64,000 nucleotides of DNA from Phascolomyces articulosus (Eukaryota; Mucoromycota; Mucoromycetes; Mucorales; Lichtheimiaceae): positions 930,001 to 994,000 of the forward strand of contig JAIXMP010000006.1 in the NCBI GenBank assembly GCA_025677815.1, written 5' to 3'. How positions within the stretch are numbered: the stretch's first letter is position 1; the number at the start of each line of letters is the position of its first letter. Positions 23,875-37,249 of this stretch are shown here, one piece after another. A program made the translations under genes and the position numbers. The notes below the pieces were generated by a model. It worked only from the letters and a program-made list of their open reading frames with translations. It made no database searches and was not told the origin of the DNA.

Positions 23875-25105
23875 ATTTTCTTGCTTTTGATGTGAACATG
23901 AGTTTATTTATGTTCAAACAATGATTTTAACTCATTGCATTATTAAAAGAGAAGACACTTGAATCCTGATAATATAATAATACATACTTATTCATGAGAT
24001 AAGAAATTTGTTGTATAAGAAAGTAAATGGGTAAATTTGTAAATATGAATATGTTTGGTGTTACTCCCATTAAGTAATAATAATCATCGGAATACTCAAC
24101 ATCAGGAACAAAATTTTATGTTCGGTCACTCTGCTTGCATTTTTACTCTTTAATATGTATCTCCTCAGAGAGTTACAATCTGAAATCTATCGAGTTATAG
24201 GACCAATCCACAGGAAGATCAAAACAAAAAAAAGACTAAAATGATATATTAGGTGTCTTTATATCTATATATATACTAGAGTACTACAAGTTCATGATAG
24301 GAATATTCTAGAAAACTGGTTTTATGAATATAGACCCTGTAGTACTTGTTTTTTTATAGTGAGCCGATTATTGTTGGGTTGACATATACTTGTAAGACCA
24401 CTACTACTATTTAGACAATAAGTATGTAATTAATTGCATATTATTTATATTGAATCACATGTCATCACAAAGTAATAAAGATGGTTCCCCAACAACAGCA
24501 ATCATCCAACCAATAAAAGTTATTACATATACACACTTTTAGTTTCAATACTCTCCATTTCCTTTTATATACAGACGTTCTATAGTGATAATAAATTTCT
24601 GGTAAGAACAACGGGATAATAAGTGACAATCATAGTTATTATAATAGTTAATAGAGTTGAATAGTATATATTGTAAAAATAAATAAGAAAGATATTATAA
24701 AAAAGTGATATGCCAGCCCTTATTATAGGTGACGTGAACATTAAATTATACATAGTATTTATTCTTGTACTATAAAACAAGTAAGGAGCTGCCTTTTTTT
24801 TTAATGTGTCCATAGAGCAACACGAGGCACCTCTTTTCTAAGGTTTACTATTATAGAACAATTTACAAGTAGTAGTACTGATGTAAATATTCGATATGAA
24901 TGGAGCAATTATTGATATAACAACATTTTATCCGATGGGAACAATAATATATTAAAAAGTGCCGCACTTTCTGCTAATCTTTGTTGTTCAGGTACAAATT
25001 TTTAGTTTCATGGCGGGAATATAATGCAAAAAACGGAGAACTGCAATTTTTTTCTCTCTTCTTCACCTTCTTATTCGGGATCGTTTTACTGCTTAGGGTC
25101 TAACC
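23875..25105. other. Intergenic, promoter side of exportin-4
   Basis: AT-rich; no supported gene. A T-rich initiator-like stretch lies at about 25045-25075 just before the exportin-4 ATG. Confidence 0.5.
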
Positions 25106-28100
25106 ATGAGTGAAGCTGAAACAATTTGCGCGCAATTTGAAGAAGCATGTGCCGATTTTCAGGTAAATACTCGCTTTTACATATATCATCGCATACGAAA
25201 CCAAAAAAGCAAAATGAGAGGGGAAGAAAAACTAAAAAAATAATGGAATGGCATCTCTTCTCTTTCTTTTCATGGGTTTTGCAATTATGTGATCTGTTTT
25301 AGGTTCCTGCTACAAGAGCTGCCGCTGAACAAATCTTGTCATCGTTTCGACAAATCCCTAAAGTATTACCTGTATGCAAGTTTATTTTGGGTAAGTGTCG
25401 AAGGAATGGGGGTGACAAAAGGAAGGAGTTTGACATGGAAAGGAAAATCTTAGATTCCAATAAAATAAACCTGATCTGATCATGTAAAAAAAAAAAAAAA
25501 AAATTCTAGATAACGCACAGAGTCCCATGGCACGATTTCAAGTAGCTTTAGCTATTGGTGAAGTGTCTATGCGTGATTATACCCTTTATCCTCAAACAGA
25601 TCTGATCCAACTCAAGAATTATATGATTGAATATTGTTTGAAAAATACAGAGTGAGTTTGTTGGGGGAATATATGGTTATTTTTTTTATAGTGTAAGGAT
25701 CCATCCAGAGACTCATGTTCGTTTTTATTTTTCACTAGTCTTATGAAATATGTGAGAGAACAGCTCTTGTGTGATGCTGCACTTATTACCAAACGAACGT
25801 TATTTGATATTTCGGATACAGATCGTGAATCCATTTATGTATCTCTCGAACAATTGTTTGGCATGGAAGATCATGGATCTGTGAGTTGATCGATACAAGT
25901 GGACACTATTGTATTTTTTATTTTTTGGATACAATGATAAACGGATAGGAAAAGAGTACATAGATGATTGGGAGATACTTATTGGAATATTTACCTATAT
26001 TTTTTTTTTTGAAAGATCATTGGCGTTGCATTAGCAAGTGCTCTTGTAGATCAATTCTCAACAACACGATCTTCTACTGTTGGATTAAGTTGGGAATTCC
26101 ATCATAAGGCGAAGGTGTTCTTTGAGGTAAATGAAAGAAAAATGTTACATACGAAACGTTACTGGAAATACAAAAATGGAAGGATTGTTTCATTCAACAA
26201 ACGCCATTTTTTTACTTACTTCTTTGTATTAGACACATATCCTTCATGGAATTTTCGAAAAATCTGTAACACGATTACATACACTGATCACTCAAATCCA
26301 ACAACAACAAACATCGATAGCCACACCACCACCTCTTTTGACAGAATTGATTACTTTGATTGAAAAAATATTGCAATGGCAATTTGAATCCACAAACAAT
26401 GGAGCCGTATTGCCTGGTACATTTGCAAAGAAAGCAGAGGATGATGATTTCGATAAAGAGGATGGTCCTGGTGCTGTCAAAAAGACATATACCATTTTCC
26501 CGAAGCATTGGCACTCCCTTGTTGCCAATACAGATGTTATCTGGTTATTCTTCACAGTAAGTGAACTGGATTTATGATAAGAAAGAAAAAAGATTGGGAC
26601 GCTGTTTGTAAACGAATTCAAATAATAATGACGTGAAATTTCCTGGTTTAGACATATTCTCTTATTCAAACAGATGATGTGTTGGGTCATCGGTGTAGAC
26701 AATGTCTTGTCCAAATGGCTGGTTTCAATGAAGAGTTTTTCGATCATGATATTAATCGAGCTAAACAATATGCCACCACATTTATTCACGGCACAGCACA
26801 AATGATGGGCGAGTAAGTTTAGCGTGAAGAAATTTGAGGGGAAAGAATGGTTCTATTATGGAGGTTTCGCTAACAAAAAAACTACATAAATAGACTTGGA
26901 AAACTCGGTAACGACCCCGAAGCCTATTCCGAAAATGGACCTCATTTACTTGGCACGATTCAAATTGCTCGACGTATTTGCGAAAACTTATCATTAGCTA
27001 CATTATGGACCATTCCCGAATTTTATAAATTTATGGATGATTTTGGAGAAATCACGGTCGTCTGTCTCCGAAGTACTGCTACACGCGATATTGATGAAGG
27101 ATGGATCAGTGAAGCAAGTGATGAATGTTTGGAAACATGGGTACGATTGGCTGAAGTAGCCCAACCCTCGGATGGTAGAGGCAATGACCCAAAGGCAGGA
27201 TTATCCGAAAATGAAGTACAAGAATTGGTTCTTTATATCAAGAATGGTTGTACTGGTATTGTTACGACTTTTATTGAATCGAAATTATTACAATCGCAAC
27301 AAACGGTGCTTGATGATGAGGAAGATGAGGATATCAGCAGTGGATTTAAAGATTGGGTAAAGTGATGCATGGATTGTTCTAAAATTATCAATTGAAAAAT
27401 ACTTATTATTTATTGACGTGGATAGGATACTTTTGCTGACCAACTCTCTTATATTGGTACACTTGGACGATTGGATCCTGCAAGAAGTCTTTTAAATATT
27501 CATCAATTAATGGATGGTCGTTTCCAACTGTTGAAACAATATTTCACCATGTCTGGCATGGTTAATGAAGGTATATATATATATATATATATATATTTGC
27601 TTTATTATTATTATGATTATTGTTATTATTATTACATCGAATTTACTGGGTGTCTTTTTTTTTACATCTCATAGACAACCACTTATACCATTTACAAGAA
27701 CATTTGCATTGGCTTATCCTTATCAGTGCACATGTATTAGCCGATCCTGGTGCTGGTGAACAACCAATGATACCCGATTCGTTGATGCATTTATCAGGTT
27801 CTCAAGTATGTATTATTTTCATTAAAAATCGTTGTTCCTTATTTTTCTTTAAAAAAATAGACGATGTTAATGGTGATTTATCAATAGACACTGGAAGACG
27901 ATCAAGTGACAAACCTTTCCAAATTAATCTTGGAAATCTTCCGTTTCTTGTCAAGCTTCGGCGCCAATACCATCGAGGTAAGCTTTCAATACATATTAGT
28001 GTATAAAGAAAGATCTTAGGACTAAAGTATATAATATAATGTGTATAGGCTTCAAATTGTAGTCCTCAAGTTGCCGAAACTTTGATCTGGTATATGGAGC

Positions 28101-30701
28101 GTTGGAGTAAAACTTATGTACTTTTGGATGAAAACGAATATGGATATATGAGGTATAATATGACAAATATGTATATATATATATATATTTAAAAAAAAAT
28201 GGAAACATTCAGAGAAGAAATGGTATTAGATCCTAAAACTGTGAATTATTTTTTTTTATAGTCCCAATATTGCTCGAGCCTTCGGTAGACCAGGACCTTC
28301 CGATGGCCTTGGACTCGAAATTATTGACTTTTTCATTGATCAAATCAAAGCCAATTTCGTATTATGGAGTGCCGATCCCGATGTACTTGTGCAGGTAAGC
28401 ATTTTTAATTTTCTATTTTTGGATAAAAAAAGATTATGCAATTTACATATGAAATAACCATTTTTGGTCATATTTTTAGATTATTCGATGGCTTCATTCT
28501 TGTGGCATATCTACTAATTTGAAAACGGGTCTATTGCAATCGAGTAAGTAAAAATATATCACTCTTTTACTTTTTTTTCTTACCAAACTCATGTATTTGT
28601 ACTTTCCTTTATCCAGGCAAATTCCCAGACCTTGTTCAGTTTGTTACTGCCAATTTGTCACAATTACCAGAAAACGTACACAAGTAAGTTAATGATATCA
28701 TAAAAAAGGACCAAAAAGTGATTATTAATTGATCAAGTTTTTTTTATTGTTCAAAAAAACTAATTCAAAATAAATGTTTTTAGTTCTTTGATCCAAACCA
28801 TTGCCACTATATCAAGCGGAGCTAATGATGCTCAAGTACGCGATCAATACCTTGGTCTTATTTACGGAATGATCGAGGTAAAATAACAACTAATCTTTCC
28901 TACATTCATCCTACCCCCAACTTTTACATATCTAATTTATTTTTTGTTTACGATGGAAAAATACAGAAACGATTGGCTTCCGTTTTACATCATCCAGAAT
29001 TTGTTCAAAACTTTCAACGTGTGGATATGATGAACGATGTGATGAACGCCTTGGAAATGTTTGATGGTTTGGCTTTGGCATGTCAATACAACAATACACA
29101 AAGTATCTTTACTTTTTGTTCTCGCTTTTTTGAAAGTATGCATCAATTGATGAATATGTATAAAAGTGTACCCGAAGTTCAGCTTTTACTCCTCCAGTTT
29201 TTTGCAGATTTAGCGGGCCGTTTGGTAAACATTTTTTTTTAAAAAAAAAGATCAAGAGAGAGAAGGAATGGTATATATATATTGACATGTAGGGTCATTT
29301 TTTGTATGATAGGATTTTGGTTTACTTGAACCCAATCAAAAACAACTTCTTTTCCAGATTGTGGTTGAGATTCTCAAGAGTTATGGTGCTAGTAATAGAG
29401 GTAAATATAAGAAGGAACATTCACCTTATTTTTTTATTGATAAAATAAAATATATCTTATTTAATTTACTCATATAAAAATGGTATTTATAGGAAAGAAA
29501 CGAATTCATACACAAGAAGAAGAAGCAGATCGTCCATACCCTGATATTGCCACTGCATTATCTCTTTTAACCAACATTATGGCTTCTGAATTTGAAGATT
29601 TCAGTAAGTGAATTTGTTTTTTATTAACCTAAAGACGTTTTACATGATATTCACCCTCAAAAAAATGTATAGATCGTACAGAAAATGCCACACCTACTGC
29701 TCCTGGTAATGCTGATGTCGCTGACGTTGTCCTCTTTGGCGTCAATGTGATTATTCCTATGATTGATCTCGAAATGCTCAAGGTAAAAAGGAAAAAAAAA
29801 AGATAGATTGGGATGCATCAAGGAGTATAACAAGTTTCTAACCCTTCTTCCTTGATTTCTACAGATCCCAAGTTTATGTCAACAATATATTAGACTTATT
29901 TCAAACTTGATTGAATTTTTCCCAGATAAATTGGCAGCTTTGCCTCAAGATCTTTTCAATAACTTGATGGCCAGTTTAGAATTTGGTGTTGGTCATGATA
30001 TTGCAGATGTCAATGTTCTTGCTTTGCAAGCCGTGGCACCTTTAGCTCTTTGGGCTCATAATCAAATGCTTGCGAATAGTAAGTCACCGTCACTATCATC
30101 GTTGTCATAGTACTGGCAGTATTAGTAGTTGTAGTGGGGAAAAAAATACCCGTTCGTCCAGTGGTACTTATCTTTTCTTCTTCTTTATAGGTAATGTAGA
30201 CTTTTTAAAACCTGCGCTTCGTAAATTTTTGGAACAATTGATCAAGTTACTCCTGTTTGAAAACCTTGATTCTTCAGTAGTGGATGGAGCCGCAGAAGCT
30301 TTATTGTCGTTGATCTGTGCAGAAAGAGTATGTATCTTTTTTTAAGGGGAGGGTGAGAGAGAAGTGGTTGGAGAAGGTGAGAAAGGGGGCGCAAACGAAG
30401 AGAACTTATATATCAGCAGGAGGAGATGAGGAGAAAGAAGGATGGATAACTCACCCAAAACACCCTCCCCATACTCTTTCTCAATGATGATTAGGAGGAA
30501 TATTATGCTGTAGTAAACCAAATCATATCTCAACAAGCCAACGAAATTCAACCACGATTACTCCATGCATTTGAAAAATTAGACGCAACCACTCCCAGGG
30601 AATTACGGGGTGTACTTCCACCTAGCCGTAATGTAACTGGATTCAAGGAGGCCTTGTTTGTATTCTTGGTGGATGTACGCGCTGTCTTGCGTATCAAATA
30701 A
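25106..30701 (+). CDS. XPO4: Exportin-4 (XPO4), 23 exons
   Basis: Karyopherin-beta that exports cargo such as eIF5A with RanGTP in animals. I joined 23 exons in phase: 25106-25162, 25303-25390, 25510-25651, 25739-25880, 26016-26126, 26233-26556, 26652-26812, 26894-27356, 27426-27570, 27675-27805, 27888-27977, 28049-28152, 28262-28394, 28480-28543, 28617-28683, 28784-28877, 28967-29224, 29313-29400, 29493-29603, 29673-29782, 29865-30078, 30191-30327 and 30495-30701. They give 1146 residues, against about 1150 in animal exportin-4. Family marks include LKYVREQLLCDAALITKR-type helices near residue 90 (here MKYVREQLLCDAALITKR) and VGLSWEFHHKAKVFFE near 170, both close to animal XPO4. The rest is helical HEAT-like sequence. 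No prediction of fungal cargo is possible. Introns are 55-205 bp; one carries a (TA)n tract at about 27572-27596. Confidence 0.9.
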
Positions 30702-31354
30702 TCCTTTATATTATTATATCATTTATTATTATCTTTATTTTTTTTATTCGCAATTTTTTTCTAAAGTAAAAAAAAAATTGGTGTACATATTATAAACAAT
30801 TCCCCTACTAACCCATTAAAAAAAACAATAGCACATATCTATCTCCAATAAATCATGATGATGTAATAGTGAACGTATTAGTATACGGAAAAATAATTAC
30901 ATAAAAATAAACAAACAGTTACTAGTTTATATAATTTACTCATTATCCTATACATAGGAGAATCTTTTCTTATCAGTGTGAAAATATTTAACACTTTATG
31001 ATTTGTTGCACTCACAGACAAATCCCTTATTTTGGTTGCATCCATACACGTGGAATATAATTATCGAATTTACGTATTAGAGTTTTTTTTATTGTAAACT
31101 GTAAGAATTTTTATTTTTGTAAAGAATTCCTTTGTTGTTATTATTATTGTTAACGATACGAACAAGATAAGGTATATAATAAGGAGTTTCCCGCCTAAAA
31201 AAAAAAGAGAGAGAGACAAGTCATATTTACAATTATGCTATCAATGTTGTGTGTGTTGAGTTATCATCGAATTACATCATGATTCATTATTTATAGTTAT
31301 GCAGGTATATAGTATAGTGGTTTCTTAAAAAAATACGCAACAACCAACTTTTTT
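30702..31354. other. Intergenic between convergent genes
   Basis: 3' flanks of exportin-4 (+) and the Ecl1-like gene (-). AT-rich; nothing recognised. Confidence 0.5.
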
Positions 31355-32046
31355 TCAGGGTTGAACATGATGCTTTATAGATTCGTTGTTTGTATGCATA
31401 TTATTTGCTGTTGCCGTGGGTATCATGGTATGATTGTTTTGAATAAGTCGACTATCCGTGGTTGCCATCGAAGGTGAATAGCGATAATAATAATTGGATA
31501 TATTTATGGGATGTTCAGGTGGTGATGACAAGGATCTATTCCTTGGTGAAGCTATCCCTAGCCGTTGTCTTCTAGGCGATCTACTTCTATGAGGATTGTG
31601 ATGATAATGATGTATACGAGGTGAAGGTGGAGAGATAGAGGAGGAAAAAGAAGGTGATGAACCATGGGTGCTGGTCGTGTCGGCAGTCATACTTTCTGAT
31701 GAAGAGGATGAAGGTGGGGAAGAAGGGCCATGGGTGGATGTATATTTGCTACAATTGAATAAAAGAAGAGGATTACGAATACCAGAAGTACAACTTGCGA
31801 TTGTCTTTGCCTTTTGAATACGACTTGATGATGTTCCACGAGGTGTTGCCCATGATGGAATATGTGTTTTTGCAGCTTCTTTTGCATGACAAGCGCGAGA
31901 ACAAAAACTACTAGAAATCTACAATAAAACAATATTTTTTAAGCCTATATTTCTATATAATTCTATAGAATACAACTTACGAGATTAGTATTGGAAGATG
32001 AAAAGATCAATTGTTTTTCACAATAAAGACAGATATTGGTATCCAT
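31355..32046 (-). CDS. Ecl1-like small zinc-binding protein
   Basis: Two exons (31981-32046 and 31355-31918) join to 209 residues. The N-terminus reads MDTNICLYCEKQLIF and, after the intron, SSFCSRACHAKEA. This CxxC then CSxxC spacing is like the zinc-binding start of the fission yeast Ecl1/2/3 family (extenders of chronological lifespan), which respond to sulfur, zinc and nutrient limitation. The remaining 150 residues are Ser/Pro/His-rich and disordered (SSPPSSSSSES, RSRSPRRQRLG) with several possible proline-directed sites. Family members are usually shorter, so the long tail is unusual. The assignment rests on the four cysteines alone and could instead be another small treble-clef protein. 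Confidence 0.5.
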
Positions 32047-33358
32047 AATGATTTAATGAGTGTAATAATAGATAGGTTATAATAGACTGGCAAACGGCTA
32101 AAAAAGTGACGAAAGTAAAACAGAAAAAAGAAAGAAGTTTAATTGCACAATTCCAATTTTTTATTTTCTTTTTTTTTTTTTTTTTTTTTTTTTTTGCTTC
32201 TCCTCCTACATTATTACAGTCCACTTTTCCCCTTATATTATTATTATCTTTTGAATGTTAATAGAGTTACTCCTCCCTTCTTCTGGATGCTTCTTCTTTT
32301 ATACACAATAGTTTATAGTATAAAAAAAGAGCAAATTCATTATTATGGACGGGCGGTGACGATGCATTTACCTAGCATGCTCTGAAATTGAGCTCTTATT
32401 CCCCCCCCCCATTACCCGTAGAAACAATTGTATGTCTCCACACATGCAACGATAATAAGACAGAAAATCATATGGGCCACGTAGGTCCAAATAAAAATTG
32501 AAGACTGGCAAGTAAATTACAAAGGAAATGATGGTTGGTATAAATGATAACTACAAAGATCAACCAGATTTTCACCTCTATGATAATTGTGCGTTTATTG
32601 AATGTTTCACATATTTGTTGTGGCAAATGCTGGTACAGGTAAAAAGGGTTACTTTTTTTCATCTTATGACAAAAAATGGTTTCCAGGGCAATCTACTACA
32701 GACTTGTGTTATTTTTTGGAATTGAGAAACTGCTTTAAACACTTTTGGCATAAATTGTATCCAACATATTTATTAATGTGACATTTGATGTTTTTGTTTA
32801 TGCACCACCAAAAAACTGATAGAGTTCCTGCGTTTTTTACTTATTGCTCAGGTTACAACGGCACTGGATCATTATCCCCCTTTTGCATTAAAACCCATTT
32901 TTTAATACACCTTAATCTTTTGATGCTAGTCAAACGAGGCTACGAAACTTGATCTTTTGCGGCGCTACTTGGTCATATGAAAACATATTATTAAGAGCAT
33001 TCTTTGTTGGCATTTGGTTTCTTTTTTCTAAATATAAAAAAACGAGATATAGGAATGAACCAATCAAATTAGATTTTTTTATTTGATGATGGTTTTGCTG
33101 CGGTTCAATCATACACACAATTATAAATTTGTTGCTGTCTTGAACCCAACAAAGAAACTTCTTTGTCGTTTTCCATTTCATTTTTTTTCAACAATCAAAG
33201 AAAAAAAATAAATCTCTTTTTTTTTATATACATTATATCTATATATAAAAAAAAAGTATATACATATTATTCCCCCTCATTAAAAAAAAAAGAAGACTTG
33301 TTTTCATTGTTTGTTGGAAAAAAGAATCGTATTTATATATATATAATTGAAATTCAAA
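32047..33358. other. Divergent intergenic region
   Basis: Promoters of the Ecl1-like gene (-) and TFIIB (+). Contains a long T-run at about 32168-32195 and a C10 run at about 32401-32410. An open frame at 32528-32725 (+) is not recognisable; it may be decayed coding sequence, but I see no partner exon. Confidence 0.5.
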
Positions 33359-34581
33359 ATGACCAGTAATATACCTTTTCCTTTACGAGAACCACAACAA
33401 AAAGATCAAGGACCACAACAATTTCAACCCAACTTGAACGTTAGATTGACATGCCCTGATTGTCGAATTTCTCCTCCTCATATTGTGGAAGAATTTGCTT
33501 CAGGTGATTTAGTATGCGGTGATTGTGGTCTTGTACTTGGCGATCGTATCATTGACACAAGATCGGAATGGCGTACTTTTGCTAATGATGAGGGAGATGT
33601 ATGATATTCCATTGTTTTCTTTTTTTTTAAAAAAAAAAGAGAGAGAGAGAGAAAGAGAAATACAGTTTTTTTTATAGAACCATATTTTCTAAACTTTCAA
33701 TTTCTTATTATTTTTAACTGAAATAATTCATAACAAATACTATTGAACGACCCCCCCTTTTTTTTATTATCCCAACCCAAAAAAAAAATATGATCAAATA
33801 GGATCCATCTCGTGTGGGTGCAGCAGCCAATCCACTGTTAGATGGAAATCAATTGGATACAGTGATTTCTCGAAGAGATGGAGGTACAGGCGCAGCCAAA
33901 GATCTCAACAAGGTACATGGACGAGCCACTGCCATGAAAGGAGAACGTAACCTTGTTCAAGCCTATAAAGAAATCAGTGCCATGTGTGATTCGATTTCTC
34001 TTTCCAAAATTGTAAGCGATACAGCCAAACAGCTCTATAAACGAGTCGAAGATGAAAAATTATTGAGAGGTAAATCCGGGGATGCCATTATTGCCGCTTG
34101 TATCTTTATTGCCTGTCGACAAGAAAAAGTGGGTCGTACCTTTCGAGAAATTTGTGCCTTGACCCGTGTTCCCAAGAAAGAGATTGGTCGTTGTTACAAG
34201 TCATTGCAAGCAAAACTTCAAACCAATACAACCATCATGAACTCGGAGGATCTTATGTCACGTTTTTGTTCCAATTTACAATTACCCAATTATGTTCAAA
34301 AAGCGGGGGTGGATTTGGTCAAACGAGCAAAGGAACTTGGTACATTGGCAGGTAAATCACCTATTTCGGTGGCTGCTGCTTGTATCTATCTGGTCTCTTA
34401 CCTTTATCGTACGCCTAAATCGACCCGTGATATTGCAGTGGTTGCTGGTGTTTCAGAAGTGACCATTAAATCTGCTTACAAGTCTCTTTATTCTGAACGT
34501 ACAAGTCTTATTGATTTAGATTCATTAAAAGATAAACCTCATGGCGAAAATTTGTCTTTTGATGACCTTGCTTTCCCTTAA
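33359..34581 (+). CDS. SUA7: Transcription initiation factor TFIIB
   Basis: General RNA polymerase II factor that bridges TBP-promoter and polymerase. Two exons (33359-33598 and 33802-34581, 203-bp intron) give 339 residues, the usual length. The zinc ribbon is at C32/C35 (CPDC) and C53/C56 (CGDC). It is followed by the B-reader/linker with [19 protein letters not shown], where the intron falls between the two Asp-rich halves. Two cyclin-like repeats follow: one with [18 protein letters not shown] and [20 protein letters not shown], the second with [19 protein letters not shown] and [19 protein letters not shown]. The ending [11 protein letters not shown] is short and acidic. The start is the first ATG in frame after a TATA-rich leader. 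Alternatives such as BRF1 are unlikely given the length and repeats. Confidence 0.97.
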
Positions 34582-35126
34582 AAAATCATTCATTTTCTGT
34601 CTATCCCAATCACTCTATATATACACGAACATAACCATTAACAACTTATAACATACATCTCACTTTCTCTTTTTTTTTTATTATATATATTATAACGCAT
34701 TCCCATTAGTAAATTCATCACATCCTTTTTTTAATAACAAAAATAACATATTTCTGACATACTCCCCATACATTTTTCCATTCTTTTTTTTTAACAAAAA
34801 CAAAAAATCGAAAAAACAAGATAATAATGATAAAAAAATAGCATATTGCTCGGTTCTCCATTTTTAAAAAGAATAGAGCATTGCCTATTATAATAATAAA
34901 AAAGAATCAATGTTTTATAATAATAATATATACAAAAGAAGAATTTGGTTTGGATGACAATTGTTAAGTATGTGATTTGGTTTCTTCTATATCAGTTGAT
35001 TTAAAAGGGTGTTTTTTTTTTTAAAAAAAAAGAGAAGATGATCCATGGTAAATGGGAGGATAGGATAAAGGAGCCTGTAGATGATTTATCATTTTTGAAT
35101 GTTATAAAGTGTAGATGGGAATAGGT
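34582..35126. other. Intergenic between convergent TFIIB and Yip1 genes
   Basis: AT-rich 3' flanks of both genes; nothing else seen. Confidence 0.5.
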
Positions 35127-36008
35127 TTAAAATACAGTCATCAATGCAAAACTAGCATAAAATAAACCGACAGGATAGGCCACCAAGAAACGTTGTTCAC
35201 TCATATGAAGCACACTGGTAAACATACCCGAACTTGAAAAACTACACCACAAGATACTCACGACCGTCAAGACCAAACCAACAAATCCACCCAAAGGTAA
35301 TACAACACTGAACCCACTCAACATGACCATGGGCAATAAACAATAGCCGAGTACACTTGCTGTTCGTGACCAATCGATACCATTCCCACTCATCAAGTTT
35401 AAGATTAAAAAGATCGAAACGACACCCAAGAGACCAACACCATAAATGTATCCAAAATGTACTTTGCCTGATAACATTAAAAAGACACCAAATAAAAGCA
35501 TAAATAAGAGAGGACCTGCTAAATCGGCATCATCCATGATGGTATCTGGAACAATTCGAAACGGATTCAATACGGCAAGACTCTAAAAGACATTTTCTTT
35601 TTGTGTGAGCTGAATCTACCCAATCACTTTGAAAATAACACATGAATTTTTTTTTACCTTGGTTTTAATATGTTCAAAGTTGATTCCTAATTCTTCCAAT
35701 AATGGGGGCTCATCTGCAAATCCACCTGTACCAAACGCGCTCCAAAATGATCCCGATGAATAGTCAAAACCAGCACTTTGCATGTCACCGGTAGCACTGG
35801 CACTAGGTGGACTAGCATAATAAGATGATGAACTATATTGATCTCCATATGAAGAAGCGTAAAACTGAAGTCCATCCCCGCCGGTGGTACCTGCTCCTCC
35901 ACCAGCAGGTGAATCATAATAGCCTCCACCTCCTCCAGCTGCTGCTCCTCCTCCTTGTGGTTGGGAATTATCGAATAAAACGGAATGAACAGGTTGATTG
36001 GACGCCAT
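35127..36008 (-). CDS. YIP1: Yip1/YIPF5-type Golgi membrane protein
   Basis: Two exons (35658-36008 and 35127-35582) give 268 residues. The N-terminal 85 residues are Gly/Ser/Tyr-rich and cytosolic (GGAAAGGGGGYYDSPAGGG). The conserved Yip1 stretch EPPLLEELGINFEHIKTKS follows. Then come LAVLNPFRI and DDADLAGPLLFMLLFG, where DxDLAGP is the family hallmark, and five hydrophobic segments to the C-terminus (QRFLVAYPVGLFYASFALMTVF-type ending). Yip1 works with Yif1 and Rab GTPases in ER-to-Golgi vesicle formation. The intron falls between the HIKTK and SLAVLNP motifs. The gene is separated by about 500 bp from the Nhp2 gene on the same strand. Confidence 0.95.
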
Positions 36009-36519
36009 TATAGTTGGTATAGGAAATAGACGACTCGATAATAAAAAAAAAAATAGGTTTCTTATTAAAAAAAAATGGAAACGTGTCGAAACAAGCAGGC
36101 AGGAGAGCACTGGTTGTAACTCCTCTCGTCTGAAATTTTGATGTAAGGTGGTCACATCCCCATCCTTACTTGTCGAAAAATTGAGTGTAACCAAAGTATC
36201 CCCTTATTGTATTTTTGCGCTTGGGACGCGTCTTTTTTTCCTCACACTCATGCAAATGTGTATCTTCTTTCATATTATTATTCAATAAGAACACTTTTTA
36301 TACACAATAAAGAAACTATGAACAGAAATAAATTTTATTCTTTTTTTTTATTACATGATTAGGATGCTTTTTTTTATATATATGACAAACACGAAAAGAG
36401 ATCAAATGCAAATTTAGTTTTGGAGAGGGCTTTTTTTTTCTAATTTAGAAAAAAAAACGTAATTGATAAAAAAAAAAGATGGTAAAAGAAGTGAGGAACG
36501 AAAAGGGTTTTTATATAAC
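36009..36519. other. Spacer between Yip1 and Nhp2
   Basis: Promoter side of Yip1 and 3' flank of Nhp2, with A/T runs; no gene. Confidence 0.5.
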
Positions 36520-37249
36520 TTAATATACCAATTGTTCTTGCTATAAAAAAAAAATAGAGAGAGAGAAAAGACATGAATAAAAAAAAATTACCCTTGGATA
36601 TATATATATAGATAGATACTACAGCCCCAAATTCAATCAAAAACTTACGAGTTCTTTTGCAGAAGCAAAACATTCATCATACATTTCCTTGTAATCTTCA
36701 GCAGCCTTGGCATCCTTATTCTTACCACCAAAGACAATCATGGCAACAGAAGTAGGACGCTTGGTTTGACTAGCTTCACCCAATTTTTCCTTGGAGGGAA
36801 CAAAGATATAGGGAACATCATGATCTTCACACAACACGGGAAGATGAGAAATAACATCCATGGGAGAAATATCACCGGCAATAATAACCAAACCCTTTTC
36901 ACCCTTACGAATAGCTTTTCCAACTTCCTTGACACCACGACGAATATGCTTTACTTTGCTAGCTATTTTTTTGGCAATTATTAGAGATTCATGTATTCAT
37001 TAGGAAACTATAACATATTCTCGCTATCTCTTCTTCCTTCGTTATGATTATAATTATTATTTTGTTCCATGCACGAATTCCGATTCATTTACCTTTCTTG
37101 ACAGTCTTAAATAATTTCTTAGACAATTTCTTTTCAGCTAATGGGTGTGCAATAGGTGATAAGAATTTTACGGATTCTTCTTCGTTCTCTTGATCAACGT
37201 CCATGGCAGCAGTAGCCTTTTCCTTTTTGATCTTTTTGTCTTTGGCCAT
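36520..37249 (-). CDS. NHP2: H/ACA ribonucleoprotein subunit Nhp2 (L7Ae family)
   Basis: RNA-binding core subunit of box H/ACA snoRNPs, which guide pseudouridylation of rRNA and snRNA in the nucleolus. Exons 37093-37249 and 36649-36962 encode a Lys-rich start (MAKDKKIKKEKA), then SPIAHPLAEKKLSKKLFKTV and the L7Ae RNA-contact segment HIRRGVKEVGKAIRKGEKG. The core VIIAGDISPMDVISHLPVLC and the helix with EDYKEMYDECF follow. The 3' end is ambiguous. Read straight on, the frame ends ELVSF at 36637. However, GTAAGT is a perfect donor there, and a TATAG acceptor gives a 21-bp last exon (36520-36540) ending QEQLVY. I prefer the spliced form, 163 residues, near the usual 150-160. NHP2 is favoured over ribosomal L7Ae relatives (Snu13, L8) by the N-terminal extension and HPLA motif. 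Confidence 0.92.

Noticed and set aside
27861..27887. Use of the first acceptor (27860) for exportin-4 exon 11
   Set aside because: That choice runs into a TAG at once; the next acceptor at 27887 keeps the frame and gives sensible sequence.
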